From assembly GCF_005860775.1 (NCBI RefSeq), contig NZ_VCHQ01000013.1:1-64000 (forward strand): 64,000 bases of DNA, given 5' to 3'. A program made the translations under genes and the position numbers. The DNA comes from Klebsiella indica. GTDB lineage: Bacteria; Pseudomonadota; Gammaproteobacteria; Enterobacterales; Enterobacteriaceae. The notes below the pieces were generated by a model, which ran no database searches, had not been told where the DNA came from, and was given only the letters and a program-made list of their open reading frames with translations. Below are positions 8,884 to 18,390 of this stretch, in pieces (positions within the stretch are counted from its first letter, which is position 1; each line of letters starts with the position of its first letter).

Positions 8884-10053
8884 TTAATTTAGCAATGCGA
8901 TAATGCGCTTCGCGGCATCATCCAGAGAATCAACAGCTTCCACCGCCAGGCCGCTCTCGCTCAGCAGACGCTGTCCTTCAGCCGCACGGTTACCTGACAA
9001 GCGCACCACCACCGGCAGCGCGATCTCTTCTTCCTGCAGCGCACATATGATGGCGCGAGCGATCATGTCGCAGCGGACAATCCCGCCGAAAATATTGATC
9101 AAAATCGCCCGTACTTTGTTGTCGGAGACAATCAGGCGGAAGGCCTCGCTCACGCGCGCCTGGGTCGCGCCGCCGCCAACGTCGAGAAAGTTAGCGGGTT
9201 GCGCACCGTAGAGTTTGATAATATCCATCGTCGCCATCGCCAGGCCCGCGCCATTGACCATGCAACCAATATCGCCATCCAGCGAGACATAGTTAAGATC
9301 GAGTCTGGCCGCCTGGTTTTCCCGCTCATCCTCCTGAGTTTCATCGCGCAGCGCTTGTAATTCCGGGTGACGATACAGCGCGTTGTCATCCAGAGTCACT
9401 TTAGCGTCGGCGCACATAAAATCGCCGCTTTCGCGCAAAACCAGCGGGTTGATCTCCAGCAACGAGAAATCCAGTTCGTTAAAGGCTCTCCATGCCTGAT
9501 TCACCAGACTACTGAAAGCCGGGAAGAGGGCATGATCGAGCTGCAGCACCGCAAACAGCTCACGGATATGGCAGGGCTGAACACCGGTGAGCGGATCGAC
9601 ACTCACTTTACCTATCTTCTCCGGCGTCTCGTGGGCGACTTTCTCAATCTCCACGCCGCCTTCCGGGCTGACGATAAACGTCACGCGCTGGCTTTCCCGA
9701 TCAATCACCATGCCGAAGTACAATTCCTGGCGTACCGGATAGATGTTCTCGCACACGAGGATATGACTCACATACTGGCCTTCCGGTCCGGTCTGGTAAG
9801 TCACCAGTTGCGATCCCAGCATCTGCTCAACAAACGTTTCCGCCTGTGCGTACTGCGTCAACGCCTTCACACCACCTGCTTTGCCGCGGCCTCCCGCATG
9901 GACCTGCGCCTTCAGTACCGCACCTTTGCTTTCGCTGGCAATCTCCCGCCACGCCTCCGGCAATTGCGCTTTATCGTGGATTGCCACTTCTTGCGGGCAC
10001 GGCATTCCCATGCCGGCCAGTAAGGATTTGGCCTGATACTCATGTAAATTCAT
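8884..10053 (-). CDS. Succinyl-CoA synthetase beta subunit (SucC paralogue)
   Basis: ATP-grasp subunit that binds nucleotide and succinate and pairs with the following alpha subunit. From ATG 10053 the protein has 389 residues (E. coli SucC 388). It begins [12 protein letters not shown] as in SucC and keeps [16 protein letters not shown] (nucleotide binding), LEINPLV and the C-terminal [10 protein letters not shown] loop that contacts the alpha-subunit phosphohistidine. ATG 10053 has GAGGGA at good distance; an upstream in-frame start at 10065 lacks this. It begins 14 bases after the E3 gene stop, so it is translated from the same mRNA. Confidence 0.88.
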   Translation of the reverse strand: MNLHEYQAKSLLAGMGMPCPQEVAIHDKAQLPEAWREIASESKGAVLKAQVHAGGRGKAGGVKALTQYAQAETFVEQMLGSQLVTYQTGPEGQYVSHILVCENIYPVRQELYFGMVIDRESQRVTFIVSPEGGVEIEKVAHETPEKIGKVSVDPLTGVQPCHIRELFAVLQLDHALFPAFSSLVNQAWRAFNELDFSLLEINPLVLRESGDFMCADAKVTLDDNALYRHPELQALRDETQEDERENQAARLDLNYVSLDGDIGCMVNGAGLAMATMDIIKLYGAQPANFLDVGGGATQARVSEAFRLIVSDNKVRAILINIFGGIVRCDMIARAIICALQEEEIALPVVVRLSGNRAAEGQRLLSESGLAVEAVDSLDDAAKRIIALLN

Positions 10054-10067
10054 AATGTCCCTCAACG

Positions 10068-11486
10068 TTATCCATGCAGCGCCTGTTTATTCAGCGCCAT
10101 CGCGGCTTCGTGTATCACTTCACTGAGCGTCGGATGGGCATGTACCGCGCAGGCAATATCCTCACCCGCCGCGCTGAACGCCATCGCTAACGCAATTTCA
10201 TTAATTAATTCAGAGGACTGTGGACCGACGATTGCCCCGCCCAGCAGGCGATCGGTGTGCTTATCCGCATACAATACGCAGCGGCCCCCCTCCTGCCCCA
10301 GGGCCAGCGCCCGTCCGTTGCCGACAAACAGCGAATGGCCTTTTGTAAAGGGAATCCCCGTTGCTTTAAGCGCGGTTTCGCTGTTGCCAATCCACGCCAC
10401 TTCCGGCTGGGTATAGATAACGGACGGGATCAGCGCGAAATTAACGGGCTCCACCGGTAACCCTGCAATCTGATCGGCGACAACCACCCCTTCCGCCATC
10501 GCTTTGTGCGCCAGCATTGGCCCGCGTACCACATCGCCGATTGCCCACAGGCCGGTCTGACCCGTCCGGCATAGCGCATCCACCTCAATGCCTCCCCGGC
10601 CATCAGACGTCAGACCCAACGCGGTCAGATCGACGCCGGACAAGCGCGGCTCCCGGCCAATCGCGACAATCAGCTTGTCGACGCGGGTTTCCTGTACCTC
10701 ATCGCCCTGCCGCCAGCGAATGACGACCGCATTCTCCTGTGGTTCAACAGCGTCAATCGCCACACCGAACTGCATCTCCATGCCGCTGGCGGTCATCGCT
10801 TTACGGACCTCGCCAGCCAGTCGCGGCTCCAGCGCGGGCAGGAAGGTTTCCGCCATTTCCCACAACGTGACCTGCGCGCCCAACCGGTTCCAGACAGACC
10901 CCAGTTCCAGACCTATCACCCCGGCGCCAATCACTCCCAGACGTGCCGGGCATTCGCCTAACGCCAGGGCGCCGCGGTTATCAAGAATCTGCACATTGTC
11001 CACGATGGCGCCAGGCAGTTGCCGTGGCTGCGAGCCGGTGGCGATCACCACATTCCGGGCGCCAATCCGTTGCTCATTGACCGCCAATTGCCACAGACCG
11101 TCTTGTTGCCCGCACAGCGTCGCCAGCCCGGAAAGATAGGTGACTTTGTTTTTATCAAACAGCAGGCGAATCCCCTGAGTCAGGCGATGTACGATGGCGT
11201 CCTTACGTCGGATCATGGCGGCGACATCAAAGGCGACGCTCTCGACCTTAACCCCATGGACGCTCGCTTCATGCTGAATCTGTGCATACAGTTCGGATGA
11301 TTGCAGCAGCGACTTCGACGGTATACAGCCAACGTTCAGGCAGGTGCCGCCCGGTGAGGGTTCGCCCTGCTCGTTAACGCCATCATCGATACAAATCACC
11401 GACAGCCCGCGTTGCGCCGCCCGCAAGGCCGCCACATAGCCTCCGGGACCGCCCCCCATCACCGCTACGTCAAAAATCGTATTCAT
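10068..11486 (-). CDS. Dihydrolipoamide dehydrogenase, E3 (Lpd paralogue)
   Basis: FAD disulfide oxidoreductase that reoxidises the lipoyl arm of E2 with NAD. The protein has 472 residues. The N-terminal FAD fold GGGPGGYVAALRAA, the redox disulfide Cys49/Cys54 in GGTCLNVGCIPSK, the NAD fold GVIGAGVIGLELGSVW and the C-terminal HAHPTLSEV with the catalytic His are all present. ATG 11486 has AAGGAG upstream, and the TTG one codon earlier is not needed. Most enteric bacteria share a single lpd between pyruvate and 2-oxoglutarate dehydrogenases, so an E3 reserved for this operon is notable. Confidence 0.9.
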   Translation of the reverse strand: MNTIFDVAVMGGGPGGYVAALRAAQRGLSVICIDDGVNEQGEPSPGGTCLNVGCIPSKSLLQSSELYAQIQHEASVHGVKVESVAFDVAAMIRRKDAIVHRLTQGIRLLFDKNKVTYLSGLATLCGQQDGLWQLAVNEQRIGARNVVIATGSQPRQLPGAIVDNVQILDNRGALALGECPARLGVIGAGVIGLELGSVWNRLGAQVTLWEMAETFLPALEPRLAGEVRKAMTASGMEMQFGVAIDAVEPQENAVVIRWRQGDEVQETRVDKLIVAIGREPRLSGVDLTALGLTSDGRGGIEVDALCRTGQTGLWAIGDVVRGPMLAHKAMAEGVVVADQIAGLPVEPVNFALIPSVIYTQPEVAWIGNSETALKATGIPFTKGHSLFVGNGRALALGQEGGRCVLYADKHTDRLLGGAIVGPQSSELINEIALAMAFSAAGEDIACAVHAHPTLSEVIHEAAMALNKQALHG

Positions 11487-11497
11487 CAACGCTCTCC

Positions 11498-12655
11498 TTA
11501 CAGATCAAGCAGCAGTTGTTCCGGCGCTTCCAGCAGCTCGCGGATCGTCACCAGCGTCTGCACTGCCTCCTGGCCATCGATAATGCGATGGTCATAGCTC
11601 AGCGCAAGATACATCATCGGGCGAACCACCACCTGGCCGTTCTCCGCCACCGGGCGTGGCGTAATGGCGTGCATACCGAGAATGGCTGATTGCGGTGGAT
11701 TGATAATTGGCGTTGACATCATCGAACCGAACGTACCGCCGTTGGTGATCGAGAAAGTACCGCCCTGAAGCGCCTCAAGCGGCAGCTTCCCGGCGCGGGC
11801 CTGAGTGGCATATTCTGCGATTTGCCGTTCAATATCGGCCAAAGAGAGATTTTGCGCGTTGCGGAGTACCGGCACCACCAACCCGCGATTACTGCTCACC
11901 GCAATGCCAATATCGCAATAATCGCGCCAGATAATATCGTGACCATCAACGCTGGCATTGACGATTGGGAAGCGTTCCAGCGCGCGCGTCACCGCCTTAA
12001 CAAAGAACGACATAAAACCGAGCTTCACGCCGTGTTTTTCCGCAAAGCGATCCTTCCAGCGAGCGCGCAGATCCATGACCTGCTGCATATTCACTTCATT
12101 GAAGGTGGTGAGAATCGCGTTATCCCGCTGCGATGCCAGCAGACGTTCGGCAATGCGTGTACGCAGGCGCGACATCGGCTCGCGACGCTCTTCCCTGGAG
12201 CCAGATAGTGCAGGGGCCGGACGCACGGTTTCTGGCGTCCGGACGGGCTCCGGCGCTGAAGCGGGAACAAATCGCAACACATCTTCTTTCAGGATCCGCC
12301 CCTGACGGCCGCTTCCCGACACATCGGCGAGCGCCACCTCGCTACGTTGCGCTTCCAGCCTCGCCGACGGCATCACTGCCGCTTCGACTGGCGCGGAAGC
12401 GGCTTCCACAACGGCGGCAGCCTGCGGCTCCAGATGGGCCAGCAGTTGAGTCGAGGTCACCGTACAGCCTTCGTCAACCAGAATATGCGTCAGGATGCCA
12501 TCCTGCGGTGCGGGAATTTCGAGGATCACCTTATCGGTTTCCAGCTCCGCCACAACCTCATCACGTTTCACCCAATCGCCTTCCTTCTTGCACCAGGTCG
12601 TCAAGGTACCTTCCGCCACGGACTCGGGAAGCTGAGGGACTGTAATTTCCATCAT
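11498..12655 (-). CDS. Dihydrolipoyl succinyltransferase, E2 (SucB paralogue)
   Basis: Core subunit of a 2-oxoglutarate dehydrogenase complex, 385 residues (E. coli SucB about 405). One lipoyl domain fills residues 1-80 with the lipoylated Lys42 in [11 protein letters not shown] short linker leads to an E1/E3-binding segment near residues 110-135 ([18 protein letters not shown]). The catalytic acyltransferase domain ends with [13 protein letters not shown], holding the active-site His and Asp. The slightly shorter length lies in the linkers. The gene sits 3 bases after the E1 stop codon, and its Shine-Dalgarno AAGGAAA overlaps the E1 3' end, so coupled translation is likely. Confidence 0.9.
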   Translation of the reverse strand: MMEITVPQLPESVAEGTLTTWCKKEGDWVKRDEVVAELETDKVILEIPAPQDGILTHILVDEGCTVTSTQLLAHLEPQAAAVVEAASAPVEAAVMPSARLEAQRSEVALADVSGSGRQGRILKEDVLRFVPASAPEPVRTPETVRPAPALSGSREERREPMSRLRTRIAERLLASQRDNAILTTFNEVNMQQVMDLRARWKDRFAEKHGVKLGFMSFFVKAVTRALERFPIVNASVDGHDIIWRDYCDIGIAVSSNRGLVVPVLRNAQNLSLADIERQIAEYATQARAGKLPLEALQGGTFSITNGGTFGSMMSTPIINPPQSAILGMHAITPRPVAENGQVVVRPMMYLALSYDHRIIDGQEAVQTLVTIRELLEAPEQLLLDL

Positions 12656-12658
12656 TGT

Positions 12659-15412
12659 TTATTTTCCTTGTGATAACGGGATATCTGCGAACGCATCCGT
12701 CAGAAAGTCGTCAATTTGTTGTTTATGCACTCGCCCGTAACCCGTCGCCGGTGCGGCGGCGGCAGGTCGCCCGACATAGCGCCAGGCGGGGTTATCAAGC
12801 GCCAGTGCGGCCAGTTGCTGGCAAATCTGCCGCCACGCGCCCTGATTCTCCGGTTCCTCCTGGAGCCAGACCCAATTTGGGCAATGCCGCCATACCGCCA
12901 GCAAAGCGTTCAGTTCATCCGCCGGGAACGGATAAAGCTGTTCAACACATACGATCGCCACGCTGTCATCAAGGCCACGCTGCTTCCTCGCGTCCAGCGC
13001 GTCGTAATACACCTGGCCGCTACACAAAATGACGCACTTAACCTTCGCCGGATCCTGCGCCAGCGGATCGTTAATCACCGGCCGGAAAGCGCCTTCGCTC
13101 AGTTGTGAAAGCTCGCTCATCGCGCCCTTAAGACGAAGTAAACGTTTACTCATAAAGATGACCAGCGGCTTACGCATCGGTCGCAACATCTGTCCACGCA
13201 GCAGATGGAACATCTGCGCCGACTCGCTGGGCATCACCACCTGCATATTGTTTTCAGCACACAGTTGCAGCCAGCGCTCAGGACGAGCGGAAGAGTGTTC
13301 CGGGCCCTGACCGTCGTAACCGTGCGGCAGGAGGATCGTTAGCCCGCTATAGCGGTCCCATTTGGTTTCACCGGACGAGATAAACTGGTCGATCGCCACC
13401 TGCGCACCGTTGGCGAAATCACCAAACTGCGCCTCCCAGATCACCAGTTGCTGCGGCGCGGAGGTGGAATAACCGTACTCCCAGGCCAGCAACGCCTCTT
13501 CGTTCAGAACCGAATCAAATACCTCGAAAGGCGCTTGTCCCGCGCGGATATGTTGCAAAGGTGAGTAGCAAATCGGCTGCGTCTGATGATGAATGACGGC
13601 ATGGCGGTGGCTGAATGTTCCCCTGCCAGAATCTTCTCCGGACAGGCGCACGCCATATCCGTAATCGACCAACGAGGCATAGGCCAACATTTCCGCCATC
13701 CCCCAATCGACGGGTTGCGCGCCTGCCGCCATCTTCTTGCGCAAAGCCAACTGCCGCTTGATAGTAGGATGCGCGACGATATCTTCCGGCAGCGTGGCAA
13801 TGATCTCGCCGTAGCCGGTCAGCGTCTCACGAGGCAGCGCGGTGGAAACCGGCGCGCTCCACTGTGGGTTGGATAACCCCTCCCAGTTGGCGCTGAATGC
13901 GTGTTTTGCACACGGTACGGGAAGCGGCTCACGCTCATGGCAGGCATCCAGCCAGTCTCGGTAACGGCCAATCAATTGCTCCTGTTGCTCCGCCGTCAAA
14001 ACGCCGCGACGCATCAGCACTTCACCATAGCGGGTACGCGTACCGGGATGAGCATCAACAGCCTGATACATCTGCGGCTGGGTCAGGCGCGGTTCATCGC
14101 TTTCGTTATGACCGTGCTTACGAAAACAAACCAGATCGACCATGATGTCGCGGTGGAAAGTATTGCGCCAGTCGCAGGCCAGCGCTATCGCCTGACATAC
14201 CGCGTCCACATCGTCGCCGTTGATGTGGATCACCGGCGCCGCAACCATTTTGGCGATATCGGTACAGTAACGCGATGAACGCATATCCTGCTGTCGGGAG
14301 GTGGTGAAGCCAATCTGGTTATTAATAACAAGATGAATCGTGCCCCCGGTACCATACCCCTCCGTTTGCGACAGATTAAGCGTTGTCTGGTTGACCCCGA
14401 GGCCGCCCAGCGCTGAATCGCCGTGGATTAGCACGCCAGCGACCCGCTCCCGTCCCTTTTCGCCACGCCGGTTCTGCCGCGCGCGCACCTGTCCCTGTAC
14501 GACCGGATTGACAATCTCCAGATGCGACGGGTTATAGGCCAGCGCCACATGTAGCGACCCAGCCGGTGTCTCCAGATTGCTGGAGTAACCCATATGATAT
14601 TTCACGTCGCCGGAACCGTGGCCAACAGGCAGTTTCCCTTCAAATTCGGCAAACAACCGGGCCGGATCTTTATTCAACAGATTGACCAGCACATTCAGCC
14701 GCCCACGGTGCGCCATGCCGATCACTAACTCTTCCACGCCCTGTTCACGCAGGCGCTGCGCCAACGTATGCAGCGCGGGGATCGCGCTCTCTCCTCCCTC
14801 CAGAGAAAAGCGCTTCTGCCCGACATAGCGCGTATGCAGGTAACGCTCCAGCGTCTCCGCCGCCACCAGCTTTTCAAAACGCGCCATACAGGTCTGCGCA
14901 TCTGGCTGCGGAGCGTTGCGTTCAATTCGCGCCAGTAGCCAGGCCACTTCCTCACGGTTATCCAGATGGGCCAGCTCATACCCCAGGCTTCCCGCCCAGC
15001 TCTGCTCCAGCATCGTAAGCAGCTGTTTAAGCGGCATCAGCGTTGTATGTTCGCCGAAGGTGACGCTGAACTCCTGGGTCAGATCCTCTTCGCTCAATCC
15101 CCAAAATGCCAACGTCAGCTGCGGCACTTCCGCAACCGCCGATTGCGCGAGCGGATCCAGTTTCGCGCGCAGGTGTCCGAGATTTCGCCAGGCGTAAATC
15201 AACTGCGTCACGGCAGCCTGTTTTTTTAAGGTCGTGCCTGAGGTCGCTACCGTTGACGGTTCAACGCCGGGATCCTGTTCCTGAGAAAGAAAAAAACGCC
15301 GCCAGTCTTCCGGGATCTGCTCGGGGGAGTGCAGCCAGGTCTGGTAATACTCTTCAAGCCAGGCCGCATTCTCGCCGCTGAGCAGCGCACCGGGCGAGGT
15401 CGTGTTTTCCAT
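12659..15412 (-). CDS. 2-oxoglutarate dehydrogenase E1 (SucA paralogue)
   Basis: Thiamine-diphosphate enzyme that decarboxylates 2-oxoglutarate and succinylates E2. From ATG 15412 it has 917 residues (E. coli SucA 933). The N-terminal E2-contact segment NAAWLEEYYQTWLHSPEQIPEDW is conserved. IGMAHRGRLNVLVN, the ThDP motif HINGDDVDAVCQA to FRKHGHNESDEP, and DSGRGTFSHRHAVIH are typical of E1o. The frame is open to 15460, but ATG 15412 has AAGGAG upstream and the sigma-54 -12 element lies at 15450, so the longer start would fall outside the transcript. It is the first gene of the E1-E2-E3-SucC-SucD operon. Confidence 0.92.
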   Translation of the reverse strand: MENTTSPGALLSGENAAWLEEYYQTWLHSPEQIPEDWRRFFLSQEQDPGVEPSTVATSGTTLKKQAAVTQLIYAWRNLGHLRAKLDPLAQSAVAEVPQLTLAFWGLSEEDLTQEFSVTFGEHTTLMPLKQLLTMLEQSWAGSLGYELAHLDNREEVAWLLARIERNAPQPDAQTCMARFEKLVAAETLERYLHTRYVGQKRFSLEGGESAIPALHTLAQRLREQGVEELVIGMAHRGRLNVLVNLLNKDPARLFAEFEGKLPVGHGSGDVKYHMGYSSNLETPAGSLHVALAYNPSHLEIVNPVVQGQVRARQNRRGEKGRERVAGVLIHGDSALGGLGVNQTTLNLSQTEGYGTGGTIHLVINNQIGFTTSRQQDMRSSRYCTDIAKMVAAPVIHINGDDVDAVCQAIALACDWRNTFHRDIMVDLVCFRKHGHNESDEPRLTQPQMYQAVDAHPGTRTRYGEVLMRRGVLTAEQQEQLIGRYRDWLDACHEREPLPVPCAKHAFSANWEGLSNPQWSAPVSTALPRETLTGYGEIIATLPEDIVAHPTIKRQLALRKKMAAGAQPVDWGMAEMLAYASLVDYGYGVRLSGEDSGRGTFSHRHAVIHHQTQPICYSPLQHIRAGQAPFEVFDSVLNEEALLAWEYGYSTSAPQQLVIWEAQFGDFANGAQVAIDQFISSGETKWDRYSGLTILLPHGYDGQGPEHSSARPERWLQLCAENNMQVVMPSESAQMFHLLRGQMLRPMRKPLVIFMSKRLLRLKGAMSELSQLSEGAFRPVINDPLAQDPAKVKCVILCSGQVYYDALDARKQRGLDDSVAIVCVEQLYPFPADELNALLAVWRHCPNWVWLQEEPENQGAWRQICQQLAALALDNPAWRYVGRPAAAAPATGYGRVHKQQIDDFLTDAFADIPLSQGK

Positions 15413-15448
15413 ATGATTCTCCTTGTGGTTAATAACCTGCCGGAGTAA

Positions 15449-15464
15449 TGCAGCATCCATACCA
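15449..15464 (-). promoter_or_regulatory. Sigma-54 promoter of the 2-oxoglutarate dehydrogenase operon
   Basis: On the minus strand TGGTATGGATGCTGCA has GG and GC exactly 10 bases apart, in the -24/-12 frame. The start point would fall near 15438, leaving a short leader before ATG 15412. It is the second such promoter in the island. The remaining gap up to tyrB (15465-15678) shows no clear copy of the 7531-7548 inverted repeat. Confidence 0.75.
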
Positions 15465-15678
15465 ACAAGGATAAATCTTTATATTCAAATGGTTATCAAT
15501 AATTCGATGCGTAAATCTGGGCGGAAACAGGAACAGGTAATAAGAAGATGTCCGGCATCAGGCACAGCCGTTCGGATTAACAGAGGTGATGACATCAAGC
15601 CAGTCAGAAATGCTGGCAAAATATTCAGAGTGGGTTGGTTACCAGCCTGGCGCTGACGCCAGGCCTTGAAGGCGTGAC

Positions 15679-16872
15679 TTACATCACCGCAGCAAAAGCC
15701 TGCGCCACGCGCTGCACATTACGTGAGTTCAGCCCCGCCACGCACATGCGACCGCTGGCAATCAGGTAGACGCCGAATTCATCGCGCAGACGGTCAACCT
15801 GGGCCTCGCTAAAACCGGTATAGCTAAACATCCCGCGCTGCTTAAGCAGGTACTCAAAATCGCCGCCCGGCACCGCCTCTTTAAGCACGTTAACCAGCGC
15901 CTGACGCATGGTCAAAATGCGGGTACGCATCCCTTCAACTTCCGCCAGCCAGCGGGCTTTCAGCGCGCTGTCGTTCAATACCGCCGCAACCACCTGCGCG
16001 CCAAAATTCGGCGGGCTGGAGTAGTTACGACGCACGGTCGCTTTCAGTTGTCCCAGCACGCGGCTCGCGGTTTCCGCATCTTCACACACCACCGACAACC
16101 CGCCAACCCGCTCCCCGTACAAGGAGAAAATTTTTGAGAAGGAATTACTGACCAGCATTGGCATGCCGGCGTGGGCAATGGCGCGAATGGCATAGGCATC
16201 GTCGTCCATTCCGCCACCGAATCCCTGATAGGCGATATCGAGGAAGGGGATCAGATTACGCGTTTGTAATACCTCAACCACGTCATCCCATTGCGCGTTG
16301 CTGAGATCGGCTCCGGTCGGGTTGTGGCAGCACGGATGCAACAGCACGATGTCGCCCTCCGGCAACGTATTGAGTTTTTCCAGCAAGGCTTCGAAACGCA
16401 CGCCATTGGTTTCATCATCAAACCAGGGGTAAGTCCTTACTTCGAATCCAGCCCCTTCAAATATAGCAATGTGGTTTTCCCATGTCGGATCGCTAACCCA
16501 TACCCGCGACGCCGGGAAATAATGCTTCAGGAAATCAGCCCCCACTTTCAGCGCGCCGGAACCGCCCAGAGTTTGAATCGATGCGACGCGATTTTGCGCC
16601 AGTACCGGATGATCGACGCCAAACAGCAGCGGCGCGATCGCCTGACGGTAGGTGTTCAGCCCTTCCATCGGCAAATAGAGCGAAGCGCCGTGGGGCTGGG
16701 CATTCAGGCGCGCTTCCGCTGCGGCAACCGACTGAAGTTGAGGAACAATGCCGTCTTCGTTGTAAAAGAGGCCAATGCTAAGGTTTACTTTGTCGCTGCG
16801 CGGATCTTCTTTGAAACGCTCCATCAGGGAGAGAATGGGATCGCCGGCATAGGCGTCAACTTTTTGAAACAC
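15679..16872 (-). CDS. tyrB: Aromatic amino acid aminotransferase TyrB
   Basis: PLP enzyme that makes tyrosine and phenylalanine (and can make leucine and aspartate) from their 2-oxo acids, using 2-oxoglutarate/glutamate. The protein has 397 residues as in E. coli. The start [34 protein letters not shown] is diagnostic, [13 protein letters not shown] binds PLP, and the Schiff-base Lys lies in [17 protein letters not shown]. It is a backbone gene next to alr. The 286 bases between tyrB and alr (16873-17159) hold no gene I can support. Confidence 0.95.
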   Translation of the reverse strand: MFQKVDAYAGDPILSLMERFKEDPRSDKVNLSIGLFYNEDGIVPQLQSVAAAEARLNAQPHGASLYLPMEGLNTYRQAIAPLLFGVDHPVLAQNRVASIQTLGGSGALKVGADFLKHYFPASRVWVSDPTWENHIAIFEGAGFEVRTYPWFDDETNGVRFEALLEKLNTLPEGDIVLLHPCCHNPTGADLSNAQWDDVVEVLQTRNLIPFLDIAYQGFGGGMDDDAYAIRAIAHAGMPMLVSNSFSKIFSLYGERVGGLSVVCEDAETASRVLGQLKATVRRNYSSPPNFGAQVVAAVLNDSALKARWLAEVEGMRTRILTMRQALVNVLKEAVPGGDFEYLLKQRGMFSYTGFSEAQVDRLRDEFGVYLIASGRMCVAGLNSRNVQRVAQAFAAVM

Positions 16873-17159
16873 GAGATGTTTCTCCGGATTTACATGAGGC
16901 TAGTCATAACACAATAAACTGGATGTGAAAGAAGATCGAGAGGATGTTAGCGGATTCAACAAAACAGAGCGGATGTGGCGTCACGCTGGCCGGTGCAGCG
17001 GATAATCTGGAGTGTTGCTCCTCCCCGGCGGGGACAAAGCCTGATGCCCCCGCCGCACTTCAAGTTCAGTATGCGCAGCCAGTCATTCGCCCCGCCTTGC
17101 GACTCGAATTATTCTGGGTATAAATGCATCAGGAGGTGTCGCAGCCAGCTGAACGCCGG

Positions 17160-18239
17160 TTAATCCACATACTTCATCAACACTCTTGAAGTCAGGCGCG
17201 TAATAAGTTCGTAAGCACTTACTTTTGTAATTTCGGCAATACGCTCCACGGGCAGACCATCTCCCCAGAACACCACCGGATCGCCAGATTTATCCTGCGC
17301 TTCGGGCCCAAGATCGACGCAAATCATATCCATCGCCACGCGCCCGACAATCGGCACCTCGCGACCATTAACCCGCACCGGCGTTCCGGACGGCGCGGCG
17401 CGCGGGTAACCATCGCCGTAGCCCATCGCCACCACGCCTAAACGCGTATCGCGCTCGCTAACCCAGGTCCCGCCGTAGCCAACCGGTTCGCCGGCTTTAT
17501 GTTCGCGAACCGCAATCAGGCTGGAGGCCAGAGTCATCACCGGCTGGCAGCCAAAATCCGCGCCAGTGGAGCGGTTATCCAGCGGCGATACGCCGTAAAG
17601 AATAATCCCCGGGCGCACCCAGTCGAAATGCGACTGCGGCCACAGCAAAATCCCGCCGGAGGCAGCAATAGAGCGCAGCCCCGGTTTTTCTTCCGTAAAG
17701 GAAGTAAAGATATCCAGCTGACGTTCCGTAACCCCGCTCTCAGGCTCATCAGCACGGGCGAAGTGGCTGACGACATTTACCGGCTGGCGGACGTTTTTAC
17801 ACTGGCTCAGGCGCTGATAAAATTCTTCGGCCTGCTCCGGCAGCACGCCAAGACGATGCATGCCCGTATCCAGCTTCATCCATACGGTTACCGGCTCCGG
17901 TAAATCAGCCTCTTCCAGCGCCGCCAGCTGTTCCGGGCTGTGTACCGCCGTGTGCAGACGCTGGGCGGAAATCACCGCCAGGTCAGCGGCATTGAAGAAG
18001 CCTTCCAGCAGCAGAATCGGCTGGACGATACCGCCAGCGCGCAGACTCAGCGCTTCTTCGAGGCGAGCGACGCCAAAAGCATCGGCGTCAGGGAGCGTTC
18101 GCGCGGTCTCAAGAAGACCGTGTCCGTAGGCGTTCGCTTTCACCACCGCAACCAGTTTGCTGGCAGGCGCCAGTTCGCGTAAACGTTGCAGGTTGTGTCG
18201 CAGAGCGCGGCGGTTAATCACTACAGTTGCCGCTTGCAT
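17160..18239 (-). CDS. alr: Alanine racemase (biosynthetic)
   Basis: PLP-dependent racemase supplying D-alanine for peptidoglycan, 359 residues as in E. coli Alr. The PLP Lys34 sits in [10 protein letters not shown]. The catalytic Tyr region is [31 protein letters not shown], and the C-terminal beta domain follows. ATG 18239 starts [20 protein letters not shown], matching the family. It lies downstream of dnaB with a repeat element between them. Confidence 0.95.
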   Translation of the reverse strand: MQAATVVINRRALRHNLQRLRELAPASKLVAVVKANAYGHGLLETARTLPDADAFGVARLEEALSLRAGGIVQPILLLEGFFNAADLAVISAQRLHTAVHSPEQLAALEEADLPEPVTVWMKLDTGMHRLGVLPEQAEEFYQRLSQCKNVRQPVNVVSHFARADEPESGVTERQLDIFTSFTEEKPGLRSIAASGGILLWPQSHFDWVRPGIILYGVSPLDNRSTGADFGCQPVMTLASSLIAVREHKAGEPVGYGGTWVSERDTRLGVVAMGYGDGYPRAAPSGTPVRVNGREVPIVGRVAMDMICVDLGPEAQDKSGDPVVFWGDGLPVERIAEITKVSAYELITRLTSRVLMKYVD

Positions 18240-18265
18240 TTAAATTCCTTGAATTATTTATCTCA

Positions 18266-18388
18266 AATTTGGCGTTATTGATGCAGCGAGTTTGGGTGCG
18301 GCCAGCGCGCAGCCACCGGAGCGTACTGAAGTACGTGAGGATGGCGAGCACTGCCCAATCCCAAAATCGCAAATAAAATAGCCAAATT
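18266..18388. repeat. RSA-like repeat in the dnaB-alr gap, different termini
   Basis: The inner part CGGCCAGCGCG, CACCGGAGCGTACT, AGTACGTGAGGATGG, GAGCACTGCCCA and AAATAGCC is shared with the elements at 7824-7970 and 37943-38122. The ends form their own inverted repeat AATTTGGC (18266-18273) and GCCAAATT (18381-18388), unlike the AGAGCCTATCCCA ends of the first copy. It lies between the dnaB stop codon and alr. Confidence 0.55.
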
Positions 18389-18390
18389 AT

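Noticed and set aside
9367-10023. 218-codon frame opposite the SucC-like gene
   Set aside because: Antisense shadow of a clearly conserved gene.
12347-12673. Large plus-strand frames over the E2 and E1 genes as a hidden operon
   Set aside because: They follow the third-codon bias of the real minus-strand genes and show no start signals.
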